Shown here piece after piece: positions 17,021-26,616 of a DNA stretch of 64,000 bases. The translations under genes were made by a program, and so were the position numbers. The DNA is from Pseudobacteroides cellulosolvens ATCC 35603 = DSM 2933. Lineage in GTDB: Bacteria; Bacillota; Clostridia; Acetivibrionales; DSM-2933. The notes beneath the pieces were generated by a model, which saw nothing but the letters and a program-made list of their open reading frames with translations, ran no database searches and was not told the origin of the DNA. Each line of letters opens with the position of its first letter. Position 1 is the stretch's first letter. The stretch is taken from positions 5,032,001 through 5,096,000 of the forward strand of contig NZ_LGTC01000001.1 in NCBI RefSeq assembly GCF_001262605.1. The letters are read 5' to 3'.

Positions 17021-18375
17021 ACAGCCACTCCTCCTTTCATCCTTGCCCTCACTGCATTTATCAAAGCCGTTTGCCCTGTCTCCTTTCGGTTTAAGGCCGC
17101 CATCACCTGTTCATCCATTGTTCCTGCCGTTATGATGTGGTTCACTATCACTGTCTCGGTCTGTCCCTGTCGGTGGATTCTCCCGTTGGCCTGCTGATAT
17201 AATTCAAGACTCCATGTAAGCCCGAACCATATGATGGTGCTGCCGCCTGCCTGAAGGTTCAAACCGTGTCCGGCAGATGCCGGATGTGCAATTGCAATTC
17301 CGATCCTTCCATCATTCCAGTCGCTGATATCCTTTGGTGTATCTATATCCCTTGCCTTAAAAGCTTTTAGAATCCTTTCCCTGTCATGCTTATATGCATA
17401 ATATACAAGCACGGGTTTTCCGTTTGCTGACTCTATCAAGTCCTCCAGCATTTCAAGCTTTCTTCTGTGAATGCTGCGTACCCCACCGTTTTCATCATAT
17501 ACCGCTCCATTTGACATCTGCAGAAGCTTTCCTGCCAGAACCGCCGCATTTACCGCATCAACATCACCGTCTACAAAAGGCAAGAGTGCTTCCCTTTCAA
17601 GCTTTCTATACAGTTCTTCCTCCTTCTCGGACATATGAACCGGTACAAAATTGTCTATCCGCTCCGGCATTTTCAAATGGTCACAGGCCTTCATGCTGAT
17701 ACAGATGTCGGATATCTTCCTGTAAATCTCCCTTTCTGCACCATCTTTGGGCTTGTAGCTGAATATTACGTTTTGACTCCGCTTGTCAGGAAGGAAGTAC
17801 TTTTCACGGTAACCGCCCAGTGTTTTTTCAAGCCGCTCCCCTCTGTCAAGGAGATACACCTGTGACCACAGGTCGATTAATCCGTTGGGTGCCGGAGTTC
17901 CTGTAAGCCCCACAATCCTCTTGATATATGGCCGCACCTTCCGAAGCGCCCGGAATCTTTTTGCCGTTGCCGACTTGAAGCTTGAAAGCTCGTCTACCAC
18001 AACCATATCATAAGGCCAGCTACCCTTGTACAAATCAACCAGCCATTCAACGTTTTCACGGTTGATAATATAGATGTCAGCTTTGGTGTTTACAGCCTTA
18101 ATCCTCTTTTCTTCGTTTCCTAGAATTTTGGATATCCTAAGCTGCTTCAGATGGTCCCACTTTTGGCACTCCCTTCCCCATGTGTCCTGTGCCACCCGAA
18201 GGGGCGCGATTACCAATACTCTTTTCACCTCAAAGCTGTCATACAGAAGTTCGTTTATGGCAGTCAATGTTATTACTGTTTTTCCAAGCCCAAGGTCAAG
18301 CAGAAGCGCTGATGCCGGTTTGTCTATAATAAAATCGTGTGCGTATTTCTGGTAATCATGAGGTTCGTAAATCAC
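17017..18375 (-). CDS. Phage SNF2-type DNA helicase
   Basis: This is a 452-residue SF2 helicase of the SNF2 group. Motif I is LGLGKT (28-33), the Walker B motif is VVDELSSF, motif III is LTGTP, and motif VI is QANGRIHRQGQ near the C-terminus. Its short form is typical of phage replication modules, where it accompanies VRR-NUC, VapE and family A polymerase genes, as here. It overlaps both neighbours by 4 bases, so translation is coupled. Confidence 0.9.
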   Translation of the reverse strand: MIYEPHDYQKYAHDFIIDKPASALLLDLGLGKTVITLTAINELLYDSFEVKRVLVIAPLRVAQDTWGRECQKWDHLKQLRISKILGNEEKRIKAVNTKADIYIINRENVEWLVDLYKGSWPYDMVVVDELSSFKSATAKRFRALRKVRPYIKRIVGLTGTPAPNGLIDLWSQVYLLDRGERLEKTLGGYREKYFLPDKRSQNVIFSYKPKDGAEREIYRKISDICISMKACDHLKMPERIDNFVPVHMSEKEEELYRKLEREALLPFVDGDVDAVNAAVLAGKLLQMSNGAVYDENGGVRSIHRRKLEMLEDLIESANGKPVLVYYAYKHDRERILKAFKARDIDTPKDISDWNDGRIGIAIAHPASAGHGLNLQAGGSTIIWFGLTWSLELYQQANGRIHRQGQTETVIVNHIITAGTMDEQVMAALNRKETGQTALINAVRARMKGGVAV

Positions 18376-18650
18376 AGTCCCACCTCCCGAAGGAAGCCTT
18401 CAAGGCTGCTTGCAGAATCAATACAGTAAACCTTGAAACCAAGCATCTCAAGCTGTTGCTTCCTCTTTTGCTGCAAAGGCCGCAGTTTCTCTCCATGCCT
18501 TTTCAATTCAGAGAAGTATATTCTACCGTTAGGCAGAAGCACCATTCTATCAGGTACCCCTGCCATACCGGGTGATACGAATTTAAGAGCCAGGCCTCCT
18601 ATTGCTTTTACAGCTGTTCTCAATTTTTTCTCAAGTTCTTTTTCCAGCAT
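18372..18650 (-). CDS. VRR-NUC domain nuclease
   Basis: This 92-residue protein consists almost entirely of a VRR-NUC (PD-(D/E)XK-like) domain: GVPDRMVLLPNG followed by FSELKRHGEKL and QQKRKQQLEMLGF. It likely acts on branched DNA together with the SNF2 helicase, whose start it overlaps by 4 bases. I chose the ATG at 18650, preceded by GAGGTGA; the open frame upstream is AT-rich and not protein-like. Confidence 0.85.
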   Translation of the reverse strand: MLEKELEKKLRTAVKAIGGLALKFVSPGMAGVPDRMVLLPNGRIYFSELKRHGEKLRPLQQKRKQQLEMLGFKVYCIDSASSLEGFLREVGL

Positions 18651-18888
18651 GTTTATCACCTCGCATCTGGTAAAAAAACAGTTCATTTTCAGTTGCTGCT
18701 TAAATGCAGTATTTTCAGTGCTTTTATTCTTATTGCAACTGTTGAACTCAAAAATCCCTATTATATATATACGTGTATATGTGTGCATGCCCGTGTGCCT
18801 TATTCTTATAAATATACATATTTTATTTATATATATATTTGGTTTCGTTGGTTTCACACAACTGCTAAAGCACTACCGTTATTTACTT
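18651..18888. other. AT-rich intergenic region with alternating purine-pyrimidine tract
   Basis: This non-coding stretch of 238 bases lies between VapE and VRR-NUC. Around 18768-18800 it alternates purine and pyrimidine (ATATATATACGTGTATATG), and another AT run lies at 18817-18842. Such tracts melt easily or form Z-DNA and could serve as the phage replication origin next to its primase. Nothing else is seen. Confidence 0.3.
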
Positions 18889-21261
18889 TCACGGTTTAAT
18901 GCTTTTTGCTTCCGGTTGCGCCCGTTCAAACACCTTCTGCCTGCCATAGGGTCCACAGGTAACAATCCTTCCTTTGTATTCCCAGCCCTTCAGCTTCCTC
19001 ATAATACCGAATATTTCATAGGAGTCTGTACGCTTTAAGGTTCCGGGAACATTCCCAAAGGCCTCGCACCATATTTCAAGGACACTTGCTGTCTTTCTTT
19101 CCGTTTTTCCCTTTGGCAGTACGGAGTCCTTCTCGTCATATTCACGGATATACTCCTTGCGCCTGTACATATCCCAATTCTGCCAGTTTTCAGGCAAAAG
19201 CTTGTCAAGGTACGCTTCGATCACACCCTCACGTTCATCTGTTTCCATAGCCTCACGCTGCATCTCTTCCGCATACCTTTCAGCTTCTCCCTTTAGGCAC
19301 AAAAGTTCATTGGCTCTATACCTCACCATGACCTCGGCCCATACCTGCCTTACTTCCTCCAGCGTTATATCCCTGGGGTCCTTCTTTCCCATTTGAACCT
19401 TAACAGGCCAAAACCTCCTGTTTCCGGTGATATCCCGCAGGAATCCCCTGTCACTGTTGGTAGTACCGACAAATATACACTGTCTTGGGTGCGGTACCGC
19501 CCTTTTTCCGAAGGTGGCACGGTACACATCCTCCTGCCTTGTGATAAAGGCCTTCAGCGTTTCAATGTCGGTCTTTTTCATTCCCGCCATCTCGCTTACC
19601 TCAAGTATCCAGTATCCTTGGAGTTTCTCCGCAGCGGTCTTGTCATGGGTGTCCGAAAGCTGCAGGGAGTCGCAGAACCATGGACTGCCCAGCTTTCTAA
19701 AGAGCGTACTTTTCCCGATGCCCTGCTTGCCGTTCAAAACAAGCATATAGTCAAACTTTATCCCCGGTTCAAACACCCTTGCTACCGCTGCACAAAGGGT
19801 TTTTCTTGTAACCTCCCTGACATATTCGTTATCCTCTGCATCGAAATACTCTATGAGAAGGGTGTCCGCCCTCGGTACCCCATCCCATTCCGGCAGACCG
19901 TTTAAGAAATCCTTTATCGGATGGTACGAGCGATCATCACTAACCTTGGTAACCGCAATGTTATACTTGCCTTTTGAAAACAATCCGTAGGTTCTGTCAA
20001 TGTAGCTTATTAGCTGGGCGTCATCAGCGTCCCTCCACCAGCGCTCTGGATGTTTCCAAGGAACCTCTCCCGTGATTTCCATGCCGTCAATATGCTGGTT
20101 GAACACGATGTTTTTCAGCATAGGATCGTGGCTTAGTATGAGGATGAGGTTGGTGAGAGAATCCACTACCGTTCCCTTTTTGTTAAGCTCCAATGCATCC
20201 TGCCAGTTCTCTTCGTCAAACTCATCCTTCGCTTCTTTGGTCCTTTCCTCCGCAAGCAGCTTTTTTACCTCGGCATCCTTTGAAGCAAACTCCTGCATGG
20301 CGATAAAAGAAGGCAGCTTGCCTATAGGAGTATCCTCCGAAGCTTTCTCGTCAAGCTCTCCAAACCGATGTATCCTTACCAGGTCGAATGAATTGCAAAG
20401 CTTTCCGCATGCAGGGTCGGAGGCATGGTGCGAGTATGCGAACTTCCCGTCATAGACCAGCACCCCGGCAGTACTGTCTGCTGGGATATAGCTGTACCTT
20501 CCGGGGAAATACCCACAAGGCTCATACACATCTTCAAGGAATTTTTCTATAACATCTTCAATACTGTAAGTACGGCAGAAGGCTCCGACAATACCCGGCT
20601 TCTCCAATGGGTCCGCTTGTTTATCAAGAGTGCTTTTTATAAGCTTCCTCTGGCGATCAGACACAGGCCATTGGGAGCTGTCCCGCCAGTCTTTATACAT
20701 GGCCAGTATTTTGTCAGGGTCAAGAACTCCTGCATCGCTTTTTTCAAACACGAACTCCCCGTCACTTGATGTGGAAGGCCAGTACATCAGCCTTGAAGGC
20801 TCATAGGTGGTATCATCAAACATCTCAAGTCCGATATCCTTTGCCACCATTCTTGCCACCGCCGGATACTCTTCCTCAGACACAGCCCTCTTCAAAAGCA
20901 CCACTAGCCTGAGTCGGGGCTTTTCTTCAGTATGCTTATGTGTACTGTAGATGCAGCAGGTGAATTTATCCTTAACGCAAGACCAGAAGTCGGAACTTGC
21001 GTAATCCGCATCAAGGGTTAAAATTGAACGCGACTCCACATGCCCCTTCTTGCGTCGGCCGTCTTTCAAGGCTCCTCCTACAAAACCACCGATGTCCTTT
21101 ACGGCATCCTGCTGTGCTTTGGGCATATTCCGGTATTCCTGAACCGTTTCTCCAGTGCGGTAGGTGCTACTCAATCTATAAGTCAGCTCATCCCACGAAA
21201 GATCCCTGTTTCTCCAGAATTTCTCCATCCTGCTGTTTGCCACTGCTATTTTTATCTTCAT
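18889..21261 (-). CDS. Phage VapE-type primase/helicase
   Basis: This 790-residue protein is of the virulence-associated E family. The N-terminal part (about 1-330) includes LTLDAD (81-86) and RLRLVV, consistent with a primase-like region. The C-terminal SF3-like ATPase has the Walker A sequence GKQGIGKST (511-519), followed by WILEVSEMAG and IFVGTTN. It probably primes and unwinds phage DNA, working with the family A polymerase and SNF2 helicase on the same transcript. The stop is at 18889 and its ATG overlaps the SpoIIID-like gene by 4 bases. Confidence 0.9.
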   Translation of the reverse strand: MKIKIAVANSRMEKFWRNRDLSWDELTYRLSSTYRTGETVQEYRNMPKAQQDAVKDIGGFVGGALKDGRRKKGHVESRSILTLDADYASSDFWSCVKDKFTCCIYSTHKHTEEKPRLRLVVLLKRAVSEEEYPAVARMVAKDIGLEMFDDTTYEPSRLMYWPSTSSDGEFVFEKSDAGVLDPDKILAMYKDWRDSSQWPVSDRQRKLIKSTLDKQADPLEKPGIVGAFCRTYSIEDVIEKFLEDVYEPCGYFPGRYSYIPADSTAGVLVYDGKFAYSHHASDPACGKLCNSFDLVRIHRFGELDEKASEDTPIGKLPSFIAMQEFASKDAEVKKLLAEERTKEAKDEFDEENWQDALELNKKGTVVDSLTNLILILSHDPMLKNIVFNQHIDGMEITGEVPWKHPERWWRDADDAQLISYIDRTYGLFSKGKYNIAVTKVSDDRSYHPIKDFLNGLPEWDGVPRADTLLIEYFDAEDNEYVREVTRKTLCAAVARVFEPGIKFDYMLVLNGKQGIGKSTLFRKLGSPWFCDSLQLSDTHDKTAAEKLQGYWILEVSEMAGMKKTDIETLKAFITRQEDVYRATFGKRAVPHPRQCIFVGTTNSDRGFLRDITGNRRFWPVKVQMGKKDPRDITLEEVRQVWAEVMVRYRANELLCLKGEAERYAEEMQREAMETDEREGVIEAYLDKLLPENWQNWDMYRRKEYIREYDEKDSVLPKGKTERKTASVLEIWCEAFGNVPGTLKRTDSYEIFGIMRKLKGWEYKGRIVTCGPYGRQKVFERAQPEAKSIKP

Positions 21262-21527
21262 ACCATTAAAACCTCCCTGTCATTTATGCTCCGTTTCTTC
21301 TGCCAGACTGCAAGCCCGCCTCTTCTGGCCCGTGCCTCTCTGTTTTCCTGCAAAACTCCGCTTACCTCATGCGCCCTTCCAGTATCAATCTGCTTCAGTC
21401 TTAGGGTCACCGCTGAATGCACTCCTGACTTGGAAACTCCGAATTTTGCCGCAGCCTGTCTCACAGTAGCCCTATTTATAATCATATACTCTGCCAATAA
21501 AATCAAATCGTCATCTGACAGTACCAT
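21258..21527 (-). CDS. SpoIIID-like transcription regulator encoded by the prophage
   Basis: This 89-residue protein resembles SpoIIID, the mother-cell sporulation regulator. The shared helix-turn-helix is ATVRQAAAKFGVSKSGVHSAVT, followed by LRLKQIDTGRAHEV..VLQENREAR and a basic tail containing RRGG. Cellular SpoIIID is of similar size (about 93 residues in Bacillus). Here the gene is embedded in a phage replication operon, overlapping VapE by 4 bases and touching DUF932. It may regulate phage genes or reprogramme host sporulation. Confidence 0.8.
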   Translation of the reverse strand: MVLSDDDLILLAEYMIINRATVRQAAAKFGVSKSGVHSAVTLRLKQIDTGRAHEVSGVLQENREARARRGGLAVWQKKRSINDREVLMV

Positions 21528-22604
21528 TCATACCACCTCCGAGTTAACCCTTGCCCACAGGTCCTTTGGCATATTGATGATCTGCCAGCCGATTCCCTCA
21601 AGCTCGGAAGCCCGGTCATAGCTTTCAACCTCCTGGCTTTGACGGGTTACTGCATTAGCAAATCCGTAAAGGCTCAAATCTCCGCCTTCTATGAGGTGCT
21701 GAAGTATCCCTTTTTCCTCGTTGGCAGTAATGCCAAATTCCCGGCTTGCAAGCTCCACCACCTGTGGAACATGCCCCGTTATTTTCACTTCCGTTGTTTC
21801 CTTCAGCCTGTCTACAACCACCTTGAATTTTACTTCATCCACTGCTGTCCTTACCAAGTCCTGCACCTTCAGCATGAAGACCTTGTCATCGGCTTTAAGG
21901 GTTTCATCGCTGAAAAGGGAATAATCCTCGTTGGCTTGGTTCATCCGTCCCGCATGATACCGTCTCTGTCCAAGGTCATTTACTGTCATGCCATTAAGGC
22001 AGACCAGACGATATACCAGCGGCTGTACTGAAACAGCACCCAAGCCGACCTCCGAATTGCTGATGACAATGCCGGCCTGTACAATATCACCCTTTTTAAC
22101 CTCAGCCTCAAGCCTTGGGTTTACCACCTTCAGATACATACGGTTTTCGGTAAGCTCGCAGGATTCCACTCTTGCATCGGGCATCTCTCGGATTATGGGA
22201 AGTACCGCCTGTGCAATATCATAATTGTCTATTCTTCTGTATCTGTCACTTAGAAAAGCCCTGGCATGACCATCAAGGGTACGCACCATCCTTCTTGATG
22301 GTTGCTCTCTGAACCAGCTGTTGGTGTTATGGATGAGCAGCTCCGGGTTTTCCTCCAACATACGGTCATAATATTTTGCTGGTATTTCTAACGTCTCTCC
22401 GATCTGCCTATGGGCGAGACGGGTGATAGAAAACCCGTCATCAAATACTCCTGTCACAGGGTCCTCAAACCTGAGCCTTATCCTGTTGGTATCCTCCTCC
22501 ACATCCATCAGAAGCTTTGGTGTATCCACTAAAAAGTCACGCTTTACGATGTTCTGCCAATTAAGCTCACGAGCTAGTTCATTTATGGTTTTTCCTGTTT
22601 TCAT
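21528..22604 (-). CDS. DUF932 family phage protein
   Basis: This 358-residue DUF932 protein is typical of phages and plasmids, recognised by blocks such as DGFSITRLAHRQIGETLEIP, RTLDGHARAFLSDRYRRIDN and the LVCLNGM region. The function of the family is not established; it occurs with replication genes. The ATG at 22604 follows an AAGGAGTGATGA-type site. It lies 14 bases after the polymerase gene on the same transcript. Confidence 0.8.
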   Translation of the reverse strand: MKTGKTINELARELNWQNIVKRDFLVDTPKLLMDVEEDTNRIRLRFEDPVTGVFDDGFSITRLAHRQIGETLEIPAKYYDRMLEENPELLIHNTNSWFREQPSRRMVRTLDGHARAFLSDRYRRIDNYDIAQAVLPIIREMPDARVESCELTENRMYLKVVNPRLEAEVKKGDIVQAGIVISNSEVGLGAVSVQPLVYRLVCLNGMTVNDLGQRRYHAGRMNQANEDYSLFSDETLKADDKVFMLKVQDLVRTAVDEVKFKVVVDRLKETTEVKITGHVPQVVELASREFGITANEEKGILQHLIEGGDLSLYGFANAVTRQSQEVESYDRASELEGIGWQIINMPKDLWARVNSEVV

Positions 22605-22618
22605 CGACTCATCACTCC

Positions 22619-24568
22619 TTACTCTTTTTTATAGAACATGGTTTCAAATCCGTCCGCCCTTAGCGGAAGCCCTAATGCCCAAGGTATCTCCTGTCCCATA
22701 ATGCCACACAGCTCTTCAAGGGAGCCCTGACCTTTCCGCATCTCGGTGATTATTTCATCATGTACATGACCTACAATTTTATAGCCCTTTGCATCCACCC
22801 TCAGCATTGCCTCCGCAAGGCAGTCTCGGGCTGCTCCTTGCACTATATTTTCGACCAGGCGGCCTCCGTATGTCTTCTGCCTCCACCACTGCTTGTTAAT
22901 CCCCAATCCTTCATATGTGAGTCCGTCCTTGTCAAAACGCAGGTCTTTTTCTATTTTGGGACGTATATATGCAAGCCTTCTTCCTGACGGAAGGGTTATA
23001 AAAAGTATGCCGTTCTCAACCTTAAACCTTAAAATACCTACCCTTTGAGGCTCTCTTTCCCGTACTGCGAGAACAGCAGCCTTTTCAACGTCATACCAGA
23101 ACCTGACGATTCTTTGATTGGCGCTTCTCCAGGCCCGAACAATGTCATCCAGTTCAGTATCGCTTAAGCCCATCTTATCTGCACCCATCGCCTTTAAAGC
23201 ATTAACTCCTCCTTGGTAACCGCATGCCAGAACCGCCACTTTGCCCTTTGCCCTCAGCTCATACTCGGGATTGCCCTTTGCAATTTTTTCAACCGGCACT
23301 CCGAACATACGGGAGGCTGTCTGTTCATATATCTTGCCGTGGCCTTTGAAGGTATCCAGCACCCATGCTTCGTTCGCAAGCCAGGCAAGCACCCTCGCTT
23401 CTATGGCAGAAAAGTCGGCTACGATGAACCTGCACCCTTGTTCTGGAATAAGAACTGTCCGTATAAGCTCCGACAGCACAATGGGGACGCTTTCATACAA
23501 TAGCTCCAGTTCTTTAAACCTTCCTTGCTTAACAAGCATCCGTGCAATCTCCAAATCCTTCATATGGTTTTGGGGTAAATTTTGAATTTGAAAAATTCTA
23601 CCGGCCCATCTGCCGGTTCTATTTGCCCCGTAGAATTGGAACAGCCCTCTTACTCTGCTGTCAGGACACACCGACCGCTGAACGGCTGCATACTTTGCAA
23701 TGGATGACTTCGCCATTTCCTGTCTTAATGTGAGTAGCCTTTCAATTTCGCCATCTGCATCGGTGAGAAGATTCTGCACCGCCTGCTTTGACAGGCTCTC
23801 CACCTCCAGCCCCTGCTCCTTCAGCCATTCCTTCAGCTGTGCCACACTATTTGGATTATCAAGCTTTGTAAGTGTCTTTGCTTCAACCTCAAGCCTTGAT
23901 GAATACTGTGTGTCACATTTTACCGCTTGATTTACAAGAGCCATATCCACAAGCACTCCTGTGTCATTTATTTTTTGGTCCAGAAGCCAAAGCTTCAGTT
24001 CCTTTTCAGGAATAGGGTAGCGTTCGATTTTTCTTCTGACCTCACGCTCTACCTCTACATCCCGGACACAATAATCCTTGAACTTCTGCCATTTCTCAGG
24101 TGCGTGGTGCGGAAGGTTTCTTGTTCTTCCTCCGTTTGACTTGGTTGATTTGCAGGGAATTGAAAAATATCGAATAAGGTCCTTACCCGCTCTGTCCTTT
24201 TGTACCTTAAGCTTTAATGCTGTGCCTACTCCATCAAGGTGAAGGGGCAGCCCAAGCATTGCCGCCTGGATCGCCGTACATCTCCACGAATCTGCTTTCA
24301 AATGTTTATTTAAATGCTTTGACAGGCATATCCGTTCAAACCCTGCATTGAAGGCTGTCTTTATAACCTCGGGGCTTTCAATAGCATTTACTATCGCATC
24401 CGGCAGCCGTTCTCCGCATGCAAGGTCTATGAGTTCTACCGGATCATCGTCCCAGGCATAGCCGAACAGTAATATCTGAAAGTCGGGGGCTGCGGTATAT
24501 GTATATACACCGCAGCTTGTCAAATCAACACTGCTGAAGGTCTCAATGTCGATTGCCAGCGTTCTCAT
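22619..24568 (-). CDS. Phage family A DNA polymerase with 3'-5' exonuclease domain
   Basis: This is a 649-residue DNA polymerase I-like enzyme. The exonuclease domain starts at once (IDIET at residues 6-10, AFNAGFE motif II, and the Asp of YCVRDVEVE). The polymerase domain has motif A (DFSAIEARVLAWL), motif B in the RAKGKVAVLACGYQGG region, and motif C (HVHDEII). There is no 5'-3' exonuclease domain, as usual for phage versions. It copies the phage genome with VapE and the SNF2 helicase. The ATG overlaps the DUF2815 stop by 4 bases. Confidence 0.93.
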   Translation of the reverse strand: MRTLAIDIETFSSVDLTSCGVYTYTAAPDFQILLFGYAWDDDPVELIDLACGERLPDAIVNAIESPEVIKTAFNAGFERICLSKHLNKHLKADSWRCTAIQAAMLGLPLHLDGVGTALKLKVQKDRAGKDLIRYFSIPCKSTKSNGGRTRNLPHHAPEKWQKFKDYCVRDVEVEREVRRKIERYPIPEKELKLWLLDQKINDTGVLVDMALVNQAVKCDTQYSSRLEVEAKTLTKLDNPNSVAQLKEWLKEQGLEVESLSKQAVQNLLTDADGEIERLLTLRQEMAKSSIAKYAAVQRSVCPDSRVRGLFQFYGANRTGRWAGRIFQIQNLPQNHMKDLEIARMLVKQGRFKELELLYESVPIVLSELIRTVLIPEQGCRFIVADFSAIEARVLAWLANEAWVLDTFKGHGKIYEQTASRMFGVPVEKIAKGNPEYELRAKGKVAVLACGYQGGVNALKAMGADKMGLSDTELDDIVRAWRSANQRIVRFWYDVEKAAVLAVREREPQRVGILRFKVENGILFITLPSGRRLAYIRPKIEKDLRFDKDGLTYEGLGINKQWWRQKTYGGRLVENIVQGAARDCLAEAMLRVDAKGYKIVGHVHDEIITEMRKGQGSLEELCGIMGQEIPWALGLPLRADGFETMFYKKE

Positions 24569-25113
24569 GACAATAAATCATCTTCATCGTCATATGGCAG
24601 ATCGTCAAAATCATCTTCTGCCCTGCCTCTTCCGCTGAGCGGTTCACCGTCTGCCAGCTTCTGCAGATGGTTCAAGCCGCAGGCGATACCCTTGTTGCCG
24701 TTTGTATTAAACGGGTAGAAGGTGACGCTCGCCCTTCCGTAACAACCGCTGTACACCTCGGTCTGGTCGAGGATTTCTTCCTTCTGCCTGTTGATGATAC
24801 CGGGAGCTGTTGTTGAATTCGCATTGATAAAATATGCGTTTTCATAGTTCTCATCGTCCGCCCTGTCGGTATCTCCGTCACGCAGCGGCAGCTTGAGGTT
24901 CCCTGACAGGAATTTCTGTCCGAACTTTTCAGCCCCGGCTTTCTTCGCTTCCTCAACCGCTTCATTAATCTTCCTGATGGTATCCTTGTCGGACTTGGGT
25001 ATGATCAAGCTGACCGAGTATTTTTCTTCTCCGCCGTTGATGCTCTTTGGCTTCCATACATTTGCATATGAAAACCTTACCTTGCCGGTAGTAACTTTTT
25101 GTTTATTATCCAT
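24565..25113 (-). CDS. DUF2815 protein, probable phage single-strand DNA-binding protein
   Basis: This DUF2815 protein of about 182 residues has a beta-rich body (KVRFSYANVWKP, YSVSLIIPKSD, RASVTFYPFN) and an acidic tail (DDFDDLPYDDEDD). The acidic C-terminus is what single-strand-binding proteins use to recruit partners, and the family is usually beside a phage polymerase, as here. The ATG at 25113 is 9 bases from GGAGG; an ATG at 25122 abuts that site. Confidence 0.8.
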   Translation of the reverse strand: MDNKQKVTTGKVRFSYANVWKPKSINGGEEKYSVSLIIPKSDKDTIRKINEAVEEAKKAGAEKFGQKFLSGNLKLPLRDGDTDRADDENYENAYFINANSTTAPGIINRQKEEILDQTEVYSGCYGRASVTFYPFNTNGNKGIACGLNHLQKLADGEPLSGRGRAEDDFDDLPYDDEDDLLS

Positions 25114-25137
25114 ATCACTCATCCTCCATAATTTTTA

Positions 25138-26262
25138 TTAATCAAAATCAGCTGCCGCACGGTTCCATTCCTGGCGCTTATCCGTCTCAGAAACAAGTGC
25201 AGGCTTCCCTGCGGGCTTTTCAATATAATCCTTCAATAGCTCTTCAAACCGCTTCTTCCCGGTCAGCTTTTCCATGTCTCCTATCCCCAGCAGCTTTTTG
25301 TTGAATATCTGCTTCTCGGTGTAGCCATTCACCAACAGTACTTCCGCCGCCTTTTCCTCATCGCTGTACCTTCTGTTGGACCGTCCAGCCACAACCTTGA
25401 AGCCGGGCCACTTCTTCCTTCCTGCGATTGCCTCTGCCTGTGCGTATTCCCATAGGTCCGACACCCATGCCTGCAGCTGCTCCGCCTTGGCGAGAATTTC
25501 ACCCATTTCCTCATCCGACAAAAGTTCAGGGTCTGCAAAATCATACTTTGCAAGCTCAAGGTTAGCCTTGGCTCTTGCCCTGCAGACAGCCTTGGCTCTG
25601 CAGAACCGGCAGTGCTCTCCAGGCTTAAACTCCCCTTCACCCCTTGACGCCATTTCAGCTTTGGGTTTAAGTTCATTTTCCGCCCAGGACATAAGCTCAT
25701 CTACAGTCATTTCGTAGGTGGAAACATTGTCAAGCCTTGGCTGGAATATAGTCATGCGCACTCTTTCGATCTCGTATATCTCCTCAAACAATCCGTATGC
25801 ACCCAGGGCATACAGCTGCATCTGCGGATTGTGTTCTGCGGATACCGGCACACCGCGTCCATACTTAAGGTCGCATATATCCATAATTCCATCAGCCACA
25901 ATCACCAGGTCTGCAGTTCCAAAGCCCTCCGGTACAAACCTGCTGAAATCAACCCTCTGCTCAATCAGGATAACGGCATCCTTTGTCCTTGCTCTGGCTT
26001 CAGCTATACACTCACAAGCAAAGGTAACATACTGGTCGGTATAGTCCTCAAGCTCCTGTGAATCATACTGGCTTACTGGCTTTTTGCCTGACTTGATTTT
26101 CAGAAGCCTTTTGAGCTTGTATTCCGATAAAGCGTGTGCTGCAGAGCCTTCATCCGCATATACACTGTTAGCTTCAGGGAAGGAGGCCTCAAGTTCAACA
26201 CAAGGAGTACATTCCATCCAACGGTGGGAGGCTGATGCGCTTAGTTTAGCATGCTCTCCCAT
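25138..26262 (-). CDS. DUF2800 protein, Cas4/RecB-like phage nuclease
   Basis: This 374-residue DUF2800 protein has a PD-(D/E)XK nuclease core: GTADLVIV followed by DICDLKYGRG, with a downstream Gln in NPQMQLYALGA. Cysteines in CRFCRAKAVC, plus an upstream Cys in WMECTPC, could bind an iron-sulfur cluster as in Cas4. It probably processes DNA ends in phage recombination with the DUF2815 protein. The ATG at 26262 is one base from the next stop. Confidence 0.8.
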   Translation of the reverse strand: MGEHAKLSASASHRWMECTPCVELEASFPEANSVYADEGSAAHALSEYKLKRLLKIKSGKKPVSQYDSQELEDYTDQYVTFACECIAEARARTKDAVILIEQRVDFSRFVPEGFGTADLVIVADGIMDICDLKYGRGVPVSAEHNPQMQLYALGAYGLFEEIYEIERVRMTIFQPRLDNVSTYEMTVDELMSWAENELKPKAEMASRGEGEFKPGEHCRFCRAKAVCRARAKANLELAKYDFADPELLSDEEMGEILAKAEQLQAWVSDLWEYAQAEAIAGRKKWPGFKVVAGRSNRRYSDEEKAAEVLLVNGYTEKQIFNKKLLGIGDMEKLTGKKRFEELLKDYIEKPAGKPALVSETDKRQEWNRAAADFD

Positions 26263-26616
26263 TTACACCGCCTCCGCATCCTTCATGAATGCCGGGTAGT
26301 CCTCCTCCTTCACTCCTGAAAGGTTGCTGGCTCCGTACTTGGTAAAAAGGTCTTTTAAAACCTTGTCCTGGAGTTTTTTCTCAATGAGCACCGCCCTTAT
26401 CATTTCCTTGGTGACTTTAGGCTCGTCTTCTGGTTTTTCTATCTTTTCTGTTTTTTCATCCTTTACTGCTTTACCGCTGTCCTGTTTACTCTTTTTCTCT
26501 GCCTTTTCGGCAGGCGCAGTCATAACCGCAGTCTGCATCCTGTCCACTGAAAAGCCTTTGACTGCCTCAAACAGCTTTTCTCCTTCCTCCTGTGTCAGTT
26601 CAAGCCATATCCTCAT
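26263..26616 (-). CDS. Phage protein of unknown function with Lys/Glu-rich linker
   Basis: This 117-residue protein has two short folded parts (about 1-30, LELTQEEGEKLFEAVKGF, and 70-115, KEMIRAVLIEKKLQDKV) joined by a charged Lys/Glu-rich linker (about 35-68). I do not know its function. It overlaps DUF4406 by 17 bases and ends next to DUF2800. Confidence 0.6.
   Translation of the reverse strand: MRIWLELTQEEGEKLFEAVKGFSVDRMQTAVMTAPAEKAEKKSKQDSGKAVKDEKTEKIEKPEDEPKVTKEMIRAVLIEKKLQDKVLKDLFTKYGASNLSGVKEEDYPAFMKDAEAV

Noticed and set aside
18651..18857. N-terminal extension of the VRR-NUC protein
   Set aside because: The added residues come from AT-rich non-coding DNA; the ATG at 18650 has a clear site and gives the family's normal start.
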